From positions 23,218 through 87,217 of the forward strand of contig JACVCB010000016.1 in NCBI GenBank assembly GCA_016742255.1: DNA of 64,000 bases, in the 5' to 3' direction. Both the position numbers and the translations under genes were made by a program. Below the pieces are notes generated by a model, which made no database searches, was not told the origin of the DNA, and was given only the letters and a program-made list of their open reading frames with translations. Shown here piece by piece: positions 48,601 through 57,664 of the stretch. The stretch comes from Leptospira sp. (lineage in GTDB: Bacteria > Spirochaetota > Leptospiria > Leptospirales > Leptospiraceae). Numbering within the stretch: the first letter of the stretch is position 1; the number at the start of each line of letters is the position of its first letter.

Positions 48601-51600
48601 TGTTTTGTTTACCCAATAATTGGATTTTAGGAGACGTGGGAATCAAATTGGGTAAACACAAACCCAACTCTTGTTTTTCATCACATTTTGTGTGAACTAT
48701 TTTTCCATCCTTCCAATAGAAAGTATGGATCGTGTTTCCTAATTGGTAAAATCCATTCCAATCTGCTAAATAGGATTCGCTAACTGGTCGTTTTGGCTCA
48801 AAAAAGGCAGTCCGTTCAGGAGACACTGATTTTAGATTACCTATGATCGTACCTAATTTAATCGATTCTTCATTTTCTTGTTTTAAGAGTGGCTTGATAT
48901 CTTCGCGTTTGATTGTTTTCTCAATGATTTGATTTGAAACTTTTTTATAACCTTTATACCATCTCAATAGATCTTGGTAATTTAAATTGAGTTTAGAATC
49001 TTCAAACTCAAACTGTGCGGAAATCAAATCTCTAAAAATTTCTAAACTTTTGTAATTTTCCCAAAGATTTACGATTGGATTTATTTCTGAATTTTTCAAA
49101 TGAATCTCAGAAAAAGTTTGTATGAAATTTTCCAACCTAACTTTAGGAGTGAACATTCTCACTGACAAGTTTGTTTGGTAAGACTGTACTGCTTCTTTCA
49201 AAAAGGGGTCTGAGTTAGAGGGAGATTGTGAAATTTTGGTTTGCCATTTTGTTCGCATCACGTTTGACCAAAACTTTTCTTCATCCAATCGAAATTCAAA
49301 TGCCAACTCAGCTGTTTCCTTCCATTTTTTCTCAGCCATGATCTGGTCACCTAACATCATATAAATAGAATATAGGTTTAACAAAACTCGCACTCTAGTT
49401 TGTCTCGAAATGGGATCACTCACCAAACCAATTAATTTTGGATCTACTAGCCCCGGGTTTTCTAATAATGGAATTGCCTCAGCTAAATGTGATAAATACT
49501 CTTTCCCTTCTCTTTCATTTTGGAGTGCTAAATAATACAATCCAAGTCCATAGTATAAATCAAAATTTGGATTTGTTATCCTGAAGTTGATCTCACAAGT
49601 TTCAACCGAGAGTTTACAATTTTTTAACTCTCTGTTTTTCCAGGAATTTAAGTCTTCAAAATAAGCATTCAAAGTATTTTTCTTAAATTGACTGGAAAGG
49701 TTATCTGTTTCTTGCACAACAAAAGCGGAATGGCTATAATTATGAAAAACACGATCTAAATCCTTATTGGATGCAGATTCGAGCAGTTTATCAACTAACT
49801 CCCGATAACGATTATTTGCTTCAATTGGTAAATTACTTCTCTGGTATATTTGAGCTTCTACTTGTCTTGATTTTGCCAAAATATTCTTTCCAATTATGGT
49901 TCCATCTAAACCTTTCGAAGTAATCAACTGATTCCTAATTTGGATTTCATTTAAAGCAGAAACATACTCCTCTTGTTCGATATGATTTTCAATCCGAACA
50001 CCAAGTGTTAATAAATATTTGAAGTCATTTGGAAATTCGCCAGGGAAACGACCATCTCCAATCACACGTACATTATCACCTAAAAATAGATTCCAAGGAC
50101 TCCATTTTTTCCACCTAGTATAAAGGGATATATTCGATGATTTATATTCTGATTCCGCCAATTGTAACATCTGATAAGAATCACGAAATCTTCCACTTTT
50201 CTGAAAAGCAATTGCGAGATAATTGGCTAAGTTAATAGGGCTTATGAATTTTACATCTTTGTTATAGGCAATGGCAGTCTGAAACGATACAATCGATTCT
50301 TCAAGTAGACCAAACTCTAATTCAGACAAACCGCGTAACGCAAACAACAACGCTAATTTGGATCGTATTGCATTCAATTGTGCTTGTGTGATTGAATTTG
50401 GGTCTTGGGCATACTGATTTACATATTGATAATACTCATTTTTGAAATATATATCGATCGATTTTGAAAATTGTTCAGATGCTTTTTTGTACTGTCCTTG
50501 GTAAATCAAGGATTTACCATAATTAAATCGATAGATTGCTTCTTGTTTATAACCTTCGAATTGGTTTTTGGAAGACAATGAGGAAGAGTTCTCTTCCACT
50601 TTTCGATAACTTTCATTTGCTTTAGGATAATTGTTTAATAAAAAATAATTATTCCCTAAATTAAGATTTAAATCAGATATAACTTTTTTATTTGAATAAT
50701 CATCTCCCAGGAAGACTAAAATTTGATTATACAACTCAATATTTGCTTCTAAATTTTTATCTGGAAAATATTTCTTATATAAACTTTCGTAAACCTCAAA
50801 ATCAACATTCCCTGAATTTGGATCCTTTTGTAGTTTCATCAAATCTACATATTGGTATAACCATCCAAGTAATTGGTAAGCATCATAATGAGTGGGATCT
50901 GCATAAATGATCCAACGTAATTCTAACTCCGCACGTTTAAAATTTTCTAAAATTTCAGCTTTTCGTACATCAGTCATCGTTCCAGTAGAATAATAATACG
51001 ATTCATACGTTACATATTTATTGATTAAATAATATGAGTAACCATAAAGTGTAGCTAAGTCTAAGTATGGCCGAGCCCTTGGAACTGCTTGTTTATAATA
51101 TAACTCAGTCCAATTGAGAGCTTTTCCAGACAGGACTTCAATTTTTTCAAAATCTTTTATATTTACAATGTTTCTGACAAGCTCCCTATCAGTAACAATC
51201 GAAGTGATATTTGCCAAATTCCCAATGACATTGAGTTTATCTTTACTCAAAATATTGATTTGATTGAGTAGGGCCCGTTCTTCTTCCTCTCGAATTTTTT
51301 TACCGTAACTAAAAATGGTATCTACCATCTTCCGTTGGTAATAAATTGCATATTCTTTGTATAAGGAATCTAAATATAAATTTCTAGTTTTGACTAGAAA
51401 CATGTTTTGGTTATTAAAGAAATAATGAAACGAAGATTGTAATAAATCTCCAATCCTTTCAAATTCAACTGCCTTATTTTCAAAATAAAAAAATGCACTT
51501 TTGATGTCCTCAGCACCCAAATCAACACCAAGTAATGGATCATAAAACTCTAAATAGATTTTTAAGTTTCGTAGTGCATCGGAAGTATTTCCAGCTGCTT

Positions 51601-53626
51601 TTTGATTATAGTATTTTAGCAAGTTGGCACGCAACAAAATTGGGTTTTTGTAGTCCGCCATATAACTTCTAGTTTCGAAAACTGATGGTTTTCCTGGTGG
51701 TTCTAAATCGATTTGAAGTGGAATTGGTATAATGGAGTCGAGTGTAAGATTCGATTCATTGTATCGCCTTAAATCAGAAAGTGCTTTTGCCTTAATGTAC
51801 AAAAGTGTATGCCTGAATACATTTTGTTTCACACTTTCCTTCGAATCCAAAATGGAATTTACATAAGAAAGTACAACTTCACTATTTTTGTTATCAGAAA
51901 TTTTAGAGATAACATCTTCTAAAAGGTAACGAAGGTCCCTTTTACGATCATTTGAAAAACTATGATTCAGATCACTCAGATAAAGGAACTTTTCTTTTTC
52001 CCAAGTATCAATCATTTCCTCATAAAGATTGGATAGTTGGTAGGTGTTTGGATTAAAATCGAAACCACCTAACCTTCTTTTGATTTCATCAATTTGATGG
52101 TAACTTGGATAAGATTGGTAGATTTTGAATAATATATCTTTTGCGTTCGCTATTTGTTTTTCATTTTCTAAAGAATCAGCATAAAGATGATAAAGCATTG
52201 CTTCACCATCTGGTGGGAATTTTGATCCAGAGGATTGACGTATTTCCGTTAGTAAATTAAAATTCGAACGAGTTTGTTTCGCCTCATTCCATTTGATAAG
52301 GATGATAGCGAATATATTCTTATCTAATTCTACTTTTCTTTTGTATTCGCGAATCAATTGGAAAGCTTCTTCGTTTTTACCAATGCGTTTTAAGGTTGCA
52401 TATTTTAGTAAAGAAACTTGCGCCTCATAGATTGGATATAAAGGATCTTCCGAATAAAATAATTCTACTGAGTCTAATGCCAAGAAGTAAGATTCAATAC
52501 TTTGACCAGGAGCCAGAACTTTGGAATATTGGTATTGTTCTTTTATATTCGGTTGTTTCGGGATGGAGCCGTTTTCTGGTATAAAATAGATATTGATGGC
52601 ATTAAAATATGATGCAGAAAATAATATAGACCCACCATTAAAATTTGAATATCGTACATCAAAATTTGATGTTTCTCCCGAAGATAATACTCGTTCTTCA
52701 CCAGTTGTTAAATTTTTCTTAACAAGTAAACTGTGGTCTCGTTCATCTAAGCGCCCATTTCCATTTGTATCTTTTCGGATAGATGAGAAATATAAATTTT
52801 TTGATCTGTTATCAACGGTAGGTGAAAAGTCGAGGTATTGATCGTTTGTGATTCGTTTGGTGTTTCCATCTGCTAATTGAATTTGGTAAATCTCACCAAA
52901 TTTGTTCTCGTGATAGGAAACAACTAGAACCGATTGTCCATCAGAAGAAACATAAGGTGAGGTTACCCCCATCGAAGTGATTTGTTTGATTTGAGTTGGT
53001 TTATCCAATTGAATGGAACATAAATTCGGTAACCCAGGAGTGAATCGATCTGAAATGAAATAAATTGTTTTACCATCAGGGGACCATACAGGATCGGTAT
53101 CGATGATTCCTTTATGGTATTCACCTTTTTGATTCGGTATATTTGTTAAATTAATAAACTCATCATTAATGAATCGATGTCCTTTTAGATATTCCTGGAT
53201 CCACTCTTCCGGTTCGATTTGTAATAATATCAGATCACCTTCGGAATCAAATTCCTCTGAAACAAATACCAAGTATTTTCCATCTGGAGAGATAGCTGGC
53301 TTTGATTCAGAAAAAGGATTATCTGTGATTGGAACAACGATTGAACTTTGTAAATCACGAAACCAAACATCAAAATTTCCCTTTTGATCAGTTGCGTAAA
53401 AAAGATACCTTCCATCCTTAGTCGTTGAGCTATATAGATTATTCCCCCTTTGAACTGTTAGTGGGAATGGTTTTGATTGTGTTGGCGAAAAATAATTTTT
53501 TGAAATTGCAGAATAGTCAAAATTAACATTCGCATACTTTACTTTACTTTGGAATAACGCACAATTAATTGTGATTAAAATAAGTAAAAGTAAGGATGAC
53601 GGGAAAACCTTATGAATTGGCTTCAT
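45686..53626 (-). CDS. Giant lipoprotein: TolB-like propeller, TPR arrays, two CHAT-like segments
   Basis: 2646 residues from the ATG at 53626 (ATGA overlap with the upstream gene; a GTG at 53641 is also in frame). Lipoprotein signal SSLLLLILITINC. Residues 35-390: PD40/TolB-type blades (SKPAISPDGKYLVFVSEEFD, DTDPVWSPDGKTIYFISDRF) with one EF-hand-like loop DTNGNGRLDERD. About 390-1600 and 1850-2350: TPR/helical repeats. Two segments, about 1600-1850 and 2360-2646, resemble CHAT peptidase domains: e.g. LPLRELFQGSGSEISIVGF with GNWKPFSV, and SLNYLCLDSHPLMD with TAIVYANQKIG and DRYWIGYRLY, matching HFATHG, LSACETG and YWAAFVL. The catalytic Cys is absent in both. Probably an outer- or inner-membrane scaffold; function unknown. 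Confidence 0.82.
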   Translation of the reverse strand: MKPIHKVFPSSLLLLILITINCALFQSKVKYANVNFDYSAISKNYFSPTQSKPFPLTVQRGNNLYSSTTKDGRYLFYATDQKGNFDVWFRDLQSSIVVPITDNPFSESKPAISPDGKYLVFVSEEFDSEGDLILLQIEPEEWIQEYLKGHRFINDEFINLTNIPNQKGEYHKGIIDTDPVWSPDGKTIYFISDRFTPGLPNLCSIQLDKPTQIKQITSMGVTSPYVSSDGQSVLVVSYHENKFGEIYQIQLADGNTKRITNDQYLDFSPTVDNRSKNLYFSSIRKDTNGNGRLDERDHSLLVKKNLTTGEERVLSSGETSNFDVRYSNFNGGSILFSASYFNAINIYFIPENGSIPKQPNIKEQYQYSKVLAPGQSIESYFLALDSVELFYSEDPLYPIYEAQVSLLKYATLKRIGKNEEAFQLIREYKRKVELDKNIFAIILIKWNEAKQTRSNFNLLTEIRQSSGSKFPPDGEAMLYHLYADSLENEKQIANAKDILFKIYQSYPSYHQIDEIKRRLGGFDFNPNTYQLSNLYEEMIDTWEKEKFLYLSDLNHSFSNDRKRDLRYLLEDVISKISDNKNSEVVLSYVNSILDSKESVKQNVFRHTLLYIKAKALSDLRRYNESNLTLDSIIPIPLQIDLEPPGKPSVFETRSYMADYKNPILLRANLLKYYNQKAAGNTSDALRNLKIYLEFYDPLLGVDLGAEDIKSAFFYFENKAVEFERIGDLLQSSFHYFFNNQNMFLVKTRNLYLDSLYKEYAIYYQRKMVDTIFSYGKKIREEEERALLNQINILSKDKLNVIGNLANITSIVTDRELVRNIVNIKDFEKIEVLSGKALNWTELYYKQAVPRARPYLDLATLYGYSYYLINKYVTYESYYYSTGTMTDVRKAEILENFKRAELELRWIIYADPTHYDAYQLLGWLYQYVDLMKLQKDPNSGNVDFEVYESLYKKYFPDKNLEANIELYNQILVFLGDDYSNKKVISDLNLNLGNNYFLLNNYPKANESYRKVEENSSSLSSKNQFEGYKQEAIYRFNYGKSLIYQGQYKKASEQFSKSIDIYFKNEYYQYVNQYAQDPNSITQAQLNAIRSKLALLFALRGLSELEFGLLEESIVSFQTAIAYNKDVKFISPINLANYLAIAFQKSGRFRDSYQMLQLAESEYKSSNISLYTRWKKWSPWNLFLGDNVRVIGDGRFPGEFPNDFKYLLTLGVRIENHIEQEEYVSALNEIQIRNQLITSKGLDGTIIGKNILAKSRQVEAQIYQRSNLPIEANNRYRELVDKLLESASNKDLDRVFHNYSHSAFVVQETDNLSSQFKKNTLNAYFEDLNSWKNRELKNCKLSVETCEINFRITNPNFDLYYGLGLYYLALQNEREGKEYLSHLAEAIPLLENPGLVDPKLIGLVSDPISRQTRVRVLLNLYSIYMMLGDQIMAEKKWKETAELAFEFRLDEEKFWSNVMRTKWQTKISQSPSNSDPFLKEAVQSYQTNLSVRMFTPKVRLENFIQTFSEIHLKNSEINPIVNLWENYKSLEIFRDLISAQFEFEDSKLNLNYQDLLRWYKGYKKVSNQIIEKTIKREDIKPLLKQENEESIKLGTIIGNLKSVSPERTAFFEPKRPVSESYLADWNGFYQLGNTIHTFYWKDGKIVHTKCDEKQELGLCLPNLIPTSPKIQLLGKQNKGDSLQKLIELTKQKERYPTVIFDRNHIQLFSERNERRFKWVTVYGENQERKKDTHIRVVPNGNLGILLSDTDYLVSKENLDRQTSLFGDELSQVLPLRELFQGSGSEISIVGFNLSNFKTESQWNKIGLIYEILRTKRIQNIVSFKEEKNLDFTPSKLEQYIKKGNQVFIGNWKPFSVSSESLIETAKSFIDLGYQNEKSKELNEAYENYYTASTLLDEGSPLLPSLELRLARIRAEIFSNIPKRSIFRPLWRKYKDLPFQNQVRYEYLVSCFSSKEKEDCGYKSSDFIGEERDTYLGALEFYSQLRTGKLKDFNSKDELRRKVEKEEDPFLQAYRLGSLFIQNYMFVEADEQTKKLAKLVKTSKEKNVLKNRLLEIYFHKAFVFGDKEIYLTSLTSTSAYNYGFKKDWNLFDEKILSRDFTKFGYSDSIYDTYRLRLYTTWKEQLQTGYSEILSLTPEYLTNGKSVLTKLSHLNRTLFFHMILRSIPFQKNQEVNSLFELLLQMEQNEGRTYRSLFFQLELAKALYLRGDWELAEQLVSKIQKTHSEVGEGNVFWVTKWSDFLWKRDYLRNQSKIEVRSVNLFSKVYESALSKKPEEYLSLLNDFNRRNRNEFISPELKTEYEFLFYFLLQKCLEKNNSESFFDLAIAREIFRYTSERFSNQDLYLKHLPNFELYAERLKKKMVANQEFHGIFDLGRKTYLLSFAQGKSLGRELFPDNKLLYRELVRYFRSSESGNQEVILRESLADKYRTNLRLNQKNRHYLFASGIHSVVPFVIPDTEYYSVSSVSDFLTNPSLKYKDISPKNPKVTTLGFRNSLENEISAGLVQWETNGVKEIESPYKVDFSELGWCSLNYLCLDSHPLMDTKSKSSQTAIVYANQKIGPSLQFTNDFSGIAYYLGQQNKGLFVLHSGNQNGVHNLYFIRQFLANEELEKPLHIRLIDGKNAAKSYSIDDRYWIGYRLYTSAMVED

Positions 53627-54198
53627 TGGTATTTTTCCCACCTTCCTGAAACTGTCTCATAATATTCACCAATCGAGACTGTTTTATAATACTCCTCTAC
53701 TAACGACTGTTTAATTTTAGACAATTCGTCTTCTTTTTTTCCTTTTTTCTTTTGAGTAATAAGTTCTTTCTCCATGATGAACTTACGTGATTCATTTAGA
53801 AAAAGTATCACGTCCTCTACTCTCTTTTTTTTAGCAGGAAGTTCATAATTGGCATATGTTGGAAGAGAAGGTGCAAGTGGATTTAATTTTACATAACCTT
53901 GAGGTGTTTCACCCAGAATGCCATGTGTTTTATATTTTTTGATTTCAGGAGAAAGGTAATTCAATCGAATTCGATGAGCTCGTATTTCTGGGTCCGAATC
54001 TTCTTTTGCTAATTTTTCCTGATTATTCTGGCCATTGGTTGAAGATTGAATTGAACCAATCATCCAACCTTCTTTCTCTAATTCTCTATCCTCACCTACC
54101 ATTTGTTTTTCGGCAGCTGTTTGTGCATTGGTGATTGTAATCGGAGGTACTTTTAGGCTACAACCCATGAGTAAAAATGATAATAGAATTCGTTTCAT
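53623..54198 (-). CDS. Small lipoprotein of the giant-protein operon
   Basis: 191 residues: lipoprotein signal MKRILLSFLLMGCS (Cys13), then a hydrophilic, Lys/Glu-rich region (QMVGEDRELEKEGWMIGSIQ, RAHRIRLNYLSPEIKKYKTHG, KKRVEDVILFLNESRKFIMEKE) with a predicted helical C-terminus. No known domain. It overlaps the giant lipoprotein gene by 4 bp and follows the AsmA-like gene by 7 bp, so the three are cotranslated and probably work together. Confidence 0.75.
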   Translation of the reverse strand: MKRILLSFLLMGCSLKVPPITITNAQTAAEKQMVGEDRELEKEGWMIGSIQSSTNGQNNQEKLAKEDSDPEIRAHRIRLNYLSPEIKKYKTHGILGETPQGYVKLNPLAPSLPTYANYELPAKKKRVEDVILFLNESRKFIMEKELITQKKKGKKEDELSKIKQSLVEEYYKTVSIGEYYETVSGRWEKYQ

Positions 54199-54205
54199 AC
54201 AAACC

Positions 54206-57200
54206 TCACTCTTGGTATGTTTGGATCTCGTTTTGTGCTCGTTTCAAAAAATTTGCAAGAGGCATTCTCTGTTGAGAAATTTTGCCATCTTCTAGTTTCA
54301 TGATCAATGATAAGAGAGAACGATTAAAATACACATCTGCATAAACAAGTCCTCTCGATAATGATACATCGATTTTACTGATGGGATAACTGTCCGTAAT
54401 ACGATCGATAAAGAAGTTTTGAGCTGAAATTACGTTTAGTGCACTTTTACCAAAGTCACGACCAATTTGGAAAATTGAAAAAAACAAATCTAAATTTGCA
54501 ATGGGTTCACTTAAATCTCTAACCTTTATGTTTAAATCTGCCTTTAATTTTCCATCATCAATTTTATCTCGCACTTTCGGTGCCATGAGTTGTTTTAAAT
54601 CAATATCTCTAATGAGTAAATTCCCTCTAAACTCCATGTTTTTAGGATCTAAATTCCCTAAATTAAAAACTAAATTTTTGCCGAGAATGATTCCATCCAT
54701 AGAAAAGGATTTTAAGGATTCAATATTGGCAAAATTCTCTTTGTATTCGATAAATGCACTAAACCCTGGTGAATCTTTTTGTTTTTTCACATATTCAAAA
54801 GGTAAGTTGGGGATATTTGGATGAGTTCCAATCACTTTGCCAATTGTTACATTGGGAGTATTGAATCGTCCGTAATTTTTTATGAAGATTGACTTATCTC
54901 CAATGATTAAACTTTCATCTGGTTTGAAGGCTAAATTATGTTGGATCGGAATTTTAGCATTTATCTCTTCGATTAAATATGCCTTACAGGAATCTCCTGG
55001 GCATTTTTGATTGTTGTAAGATAAAGAAGGTAATTTTGAGTAAAACTCTCCATTGATATCATAATCATGTATTTTTAAATTTAATCCTAAATCACCATGA
55101 ACTGAAATTCCTTTTGCCAGATATTGTTTAGATGGAGAAACCACAGAGAGATTCCAATCTAAATTGCCAAAATACGGACCTAACGGTGGTTTTGGTTTAT
55201 CTAGTTTAACCAACTTTCCACTTAATGAAGTTTTTAAAACTCCAGAAAATGCATTCACCTTCATTTGTTTGATTAGGATTTCATTTGAATTTGCACCATT
55301 GATAGTGAGATCTGCTGTAAGTTTCAAATCTTTCATTTCTAAACCAGGTAAATCTGCAGAAACATTGGCATTTATGTGTTTTGAACCTGGGCCTTGCACA
55401 TAACTAGCGTTCAATTTAATTTTTGGTTGTTGGCCAAGTAAATTTTGAATCGGAGATATTTTTTCTTTTAAAACGAGTGGTAAAACCAACAATAAGTTGG
55501 GAGTATTTAGTTTTAAATCGAGAGGTGAAACCTGAGCGTTCAATGTTTCTCCTGGTTTCACATTCCCTTTTAATTGAAGTTCAATGGCTTTATTTCCGGT
55601 GAGTGTCCTTTGGTCTAGTGTAAGGTTTTGGATTTGAATTTCTTTGATTCCAAATGGTCTATCAAAAAGCAAGTTCGTGTTAATGTCTAAGTTCAAGTGG
55701 GATGCAGGTGACCTGGAACGATCGATTTGGTACCGAAATCCATCAATCGTAACATTCGAATTTACGTGAATGTTCGCAAAAGAATCTCCAGTAGATTGTA
55801 ATGCTAATTTGACTTTTCCGGCAATCCCTTGTGAATATTCAGCAATTTGTAATTTTTCGAGGGATGCTAATACATGAAATCCAGAAGACTGTGAATACTC
55901 ACCTGATAAACGAATCTCTGATTGGTTATAATTGATCTGCGATGGTAAAATTGTAAGGGATTTTAGTTTTGGGAAGGGAATTTCAGTCGTAGGTCCTTTC
56001 ATTGATCCAAAATCTAAATTTGCAGTTACATCTAAATTGGTTGTATCAAGTGCATGAGGTTTTTGATTCCCTATTTTTACGTACACTTTGTTCGCTAGAA
56101 GTTTGAGATTTGCTTTTGTTTGGTTCCAATTTCCATGTATTCCAGTACCTGCCAAAGAAAGATCTCCCGAAACCTTCATTGGCGGAATGATACCTTCTAA
56201 TTGGTTTAATGAAAATTGTAGATCATTTAACTTTAATTCAGAAGCATCCACATCCACATTTACCTCCGGTGTATCTGTGGAAAGTTTTGAGATGACACCT
56301 CCTAGTTTGAGCCAAGTTTGTCCGATCACACGTAAGTCAAATTGTTGGATTTTTAAAACGTCTTCTTTGGGATCAAAATGAATGTCCGATAGAAGTCTGA
56401 TTCCTGTTTGGACTTGTTTCCCTCTGACATCTAAATTTAAATTGTCCTTCCCGATATCTGTTGCGAACAAAAACAACTCAGGTGATTCCGTTCGATCCCA
56501 TTCAAATCGAAGTGACATTGGTAAGGTTTCTTTCCAATTCAATTGATTCGATTTAAATTCTATCGATAATGGTCGTTCTGAATTCAGATGAACTAATATT
56601 TCATCTAACTGATTTAAGGCGTCTAGATTCAATGGGATCGATGTGAATCGATTGGTGATGAGTTTGGTTTGGAAGTCAAAATTCTGTATGGAGGCATATT
56701 GGATATTGCCTGATTCCCGAATGTATTGGAGTGATACTCCTTGTAAGTTCAAATGGGCAGTTAACTGCAAGGGAAGATAGGTGTTAATTTCTGTAAGTGG
56801 CGGACCAATTTCTTTTTTTGGTTTTTCTTCCTGTTTTGGATTTGGTTTGAATAGATGAGATACATTCCACTCTCCATTTTTCTCTTCTATCCGAATATTC
56901 GAATCAATGAAACTGATATCAGATAATCGAATTTTTCCCAAAAACAAAAAGGGCAAGTTATAACGAACTCGGATTTCTTTTGCGCGAAAGAATGCATCTC
57001 CGGCGAATGGTCCACCTGGATACAATTTTAGGTCTTGGATTTCAATTCCGTACAGTAATGAAAAAGTAGTGAACCTACCTTCCATTTTGACCAAGGTATA
57101 CTTGGAAAGGAAATGGGGTACAAGCCAGTTCGCTGTAAATTGGTTAAAAACGAGTTTGTAGAGCAGAAAGAGGACAAAAAGCCCTCGAAAGGTTTTGGTT

Positions 57201-57241
57201 TTGGCGATTCCTAAACTACCCTTCAGGATTGGATTCATCAC
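54206..57241 (-). CDS. AsmA/TamB-like large membrane protein
   Basis: 1011 residues: N-terminal hydrophobic anchor (FRGLFVLFLLYKLVFNQF), then long beta-rich extracytoplasmic sequence with AsmA features: LYGIEIQDLKLYPGGPFAGDAFFRAKEIRVRYNLPFLFLGKIRLSDISFIDSNIRIEEKNGEWNV near residues 45-110 and repeated LDLNIN/LKLT-type strands through the rest. AsmA-family proteins form hydrophobic grooves that move lipids between membranes. Start GTG 57241 has GAGG 8 bp upstream; ATG 57238 is next to it. Directly behind the STAS gene (18-bp gap). Assignment rests on architecture. Confidence 0.78.
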   Translation of the reverse strand: MMNPILKGSLGIAKTKTFRGLFVLFLLYKLVFNQFTANWLVPHFLSKYTLVKMEGRFTTFSLLYGIEIQDLKLYPGGPFAGDAFFRAKEIRVRYNLPFLFLGKIRLSDISFIDSNIRIEEKNGEWNVSHLFKPNPKQEEKPKKEIGPPLTEINTYLPLQLTAHLNLQGVSLQYIRESGNIQYASIQNFDFQTKLITNRFTSIPLNLDALNQLDEILVHLNSERPLSIEFKSNQLNWKETLPMSLRFEWDRTESPELFLFATDIGKDNLNLDVRGKQVQTGIRLLSDIHFDPKEDVLKIQQFDLRVIGQTWLKLGGVISKLSTDTPEVNVDVDASELKLNDLQFSLNQLEGIIPPMKVSGDLSLAGTGIHGNWNQTKANLKLLANKVYVKIGNQKPHALDTTNLDVTANLDFGSMKGPTTEIPFPKLKSLTILPSQINYNQSEIRLSGEYSQSSGFHVLASLEKLQIAEYSQGIAGKVKLALQSTGDSFANIHVNSNVTIDGFRYQIDRSRSPASHLNLDINTNLLFDRPFGIKEIQIQNLTLDQRTLTGNKAIELQLKGNVKPGETLNAQVSPLDLKLNTPNLLLVLPLVLKEKISPIQNLLGQQPKIKLNASYVQGPGSKHINANVSADLPGLEMKDLKLTADLTINGANSNEILIKQMKVNAFSGVLKTSLSGKLVKLDKPKPPLGPYFGNLDWNLSVVSPSKQYLAKGISVHGDLGLNLKIHDYDINGEFYSKLPSLSYNNQKCPGDSCKAYLIEEINAKIPIQHNLAFKPDESLIIGDKSIFIKNYGRFNTPNVTIGKVIGTHPNIPNLPFEYVKKQKDSPGFSAFIEYKENFANIESLKSFSMDGIILGKNLVFNLGNLDPKNMEFRGNLLIRDIDLKQLMAPKVRDKIDDGKLKADLNIKVRDLSEPIANLDLFFSIFQIGRDFGKSALNVISAQNFFIDRITDSYPISKIDVSLSRGLVYADVYFNRSLLSLIMKLEDGKISQQRMPLANFLKRAQNEIQTYQE

Positions 57242-57259
57242 AAGAATCGCCTCTAAAAT

Positions 57260-57601
57260 TTAATATTCGAAGGAGTCTTCAGCCTCTTCCAGAGTTTTGT
57301 ATATCTCAAACACACTGGAAAGTTTGGTAATTTCCATCAGGTTTTCGATATCGGAATTTAAGTTCGCAAAAACAAGACGTCCATTCAGACCATCTATATG
57401 TTTGTAGATGTTCAGAAACGTTCCCAGTCCAGCAGAATTGATAAAGGGAACCTTTTTCAAATCAATAATGAATTTTGGGACTTGGCCTTTTTTGATGTAC
57501 TGTTCAATCTTTTCAGACAACTCGAACTCATTTCCGGCTTTGATGGCACCTTCAATTTTAATGATGTGCACGTCGTTTTTACTAGTAACTTTGATTTTCA
57601 T
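57260..57601 (-). CDS. STAS-domain anti-anti-sigma factor
   Basis: 113 residues, one STAS domain: VHIIKIEGAIKAGNEFELSEKI, KFIIDLKKVPFINSAGLGTFLNIY with the phosphorylatable Ser56, and a conserved C-terminal helix region. Such proteins bind an anti-sigma kinase when unphosphorylated and are regulated by RsbU/SpoIIE phosphatases. It lies between a sigma-factor-like gene and the AsmA-like gene. No anti-sigma kinase (RsbW-type) is adjacent. Confidence 0.9.
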   Translation of the reverse strand: MKIKVTSKNDVHIIKIEGAIKAGNEFELSEKIEQYIKKGQVPKFIIDLKKVPFINSAGLGTFLNIYKHIDGLNGRLVFANLNSDIENLMEITKLSSVFEIYKTLEEAEDSFEY

Positions 57602-57664
57602 AACCCTTCGGAAGGTGGTGTTGCCATAAGCATCAATCGAATTTACCGAATGTAAAGCAAATTT

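Noticed and set aside
45686..53626. Fusion or assembly error in the giant gene
   Set aside because: The frame is continuous for nearly 8 kb with even codon usage, a single lipobox at one end and a stop at the other; nothing suggests a join.
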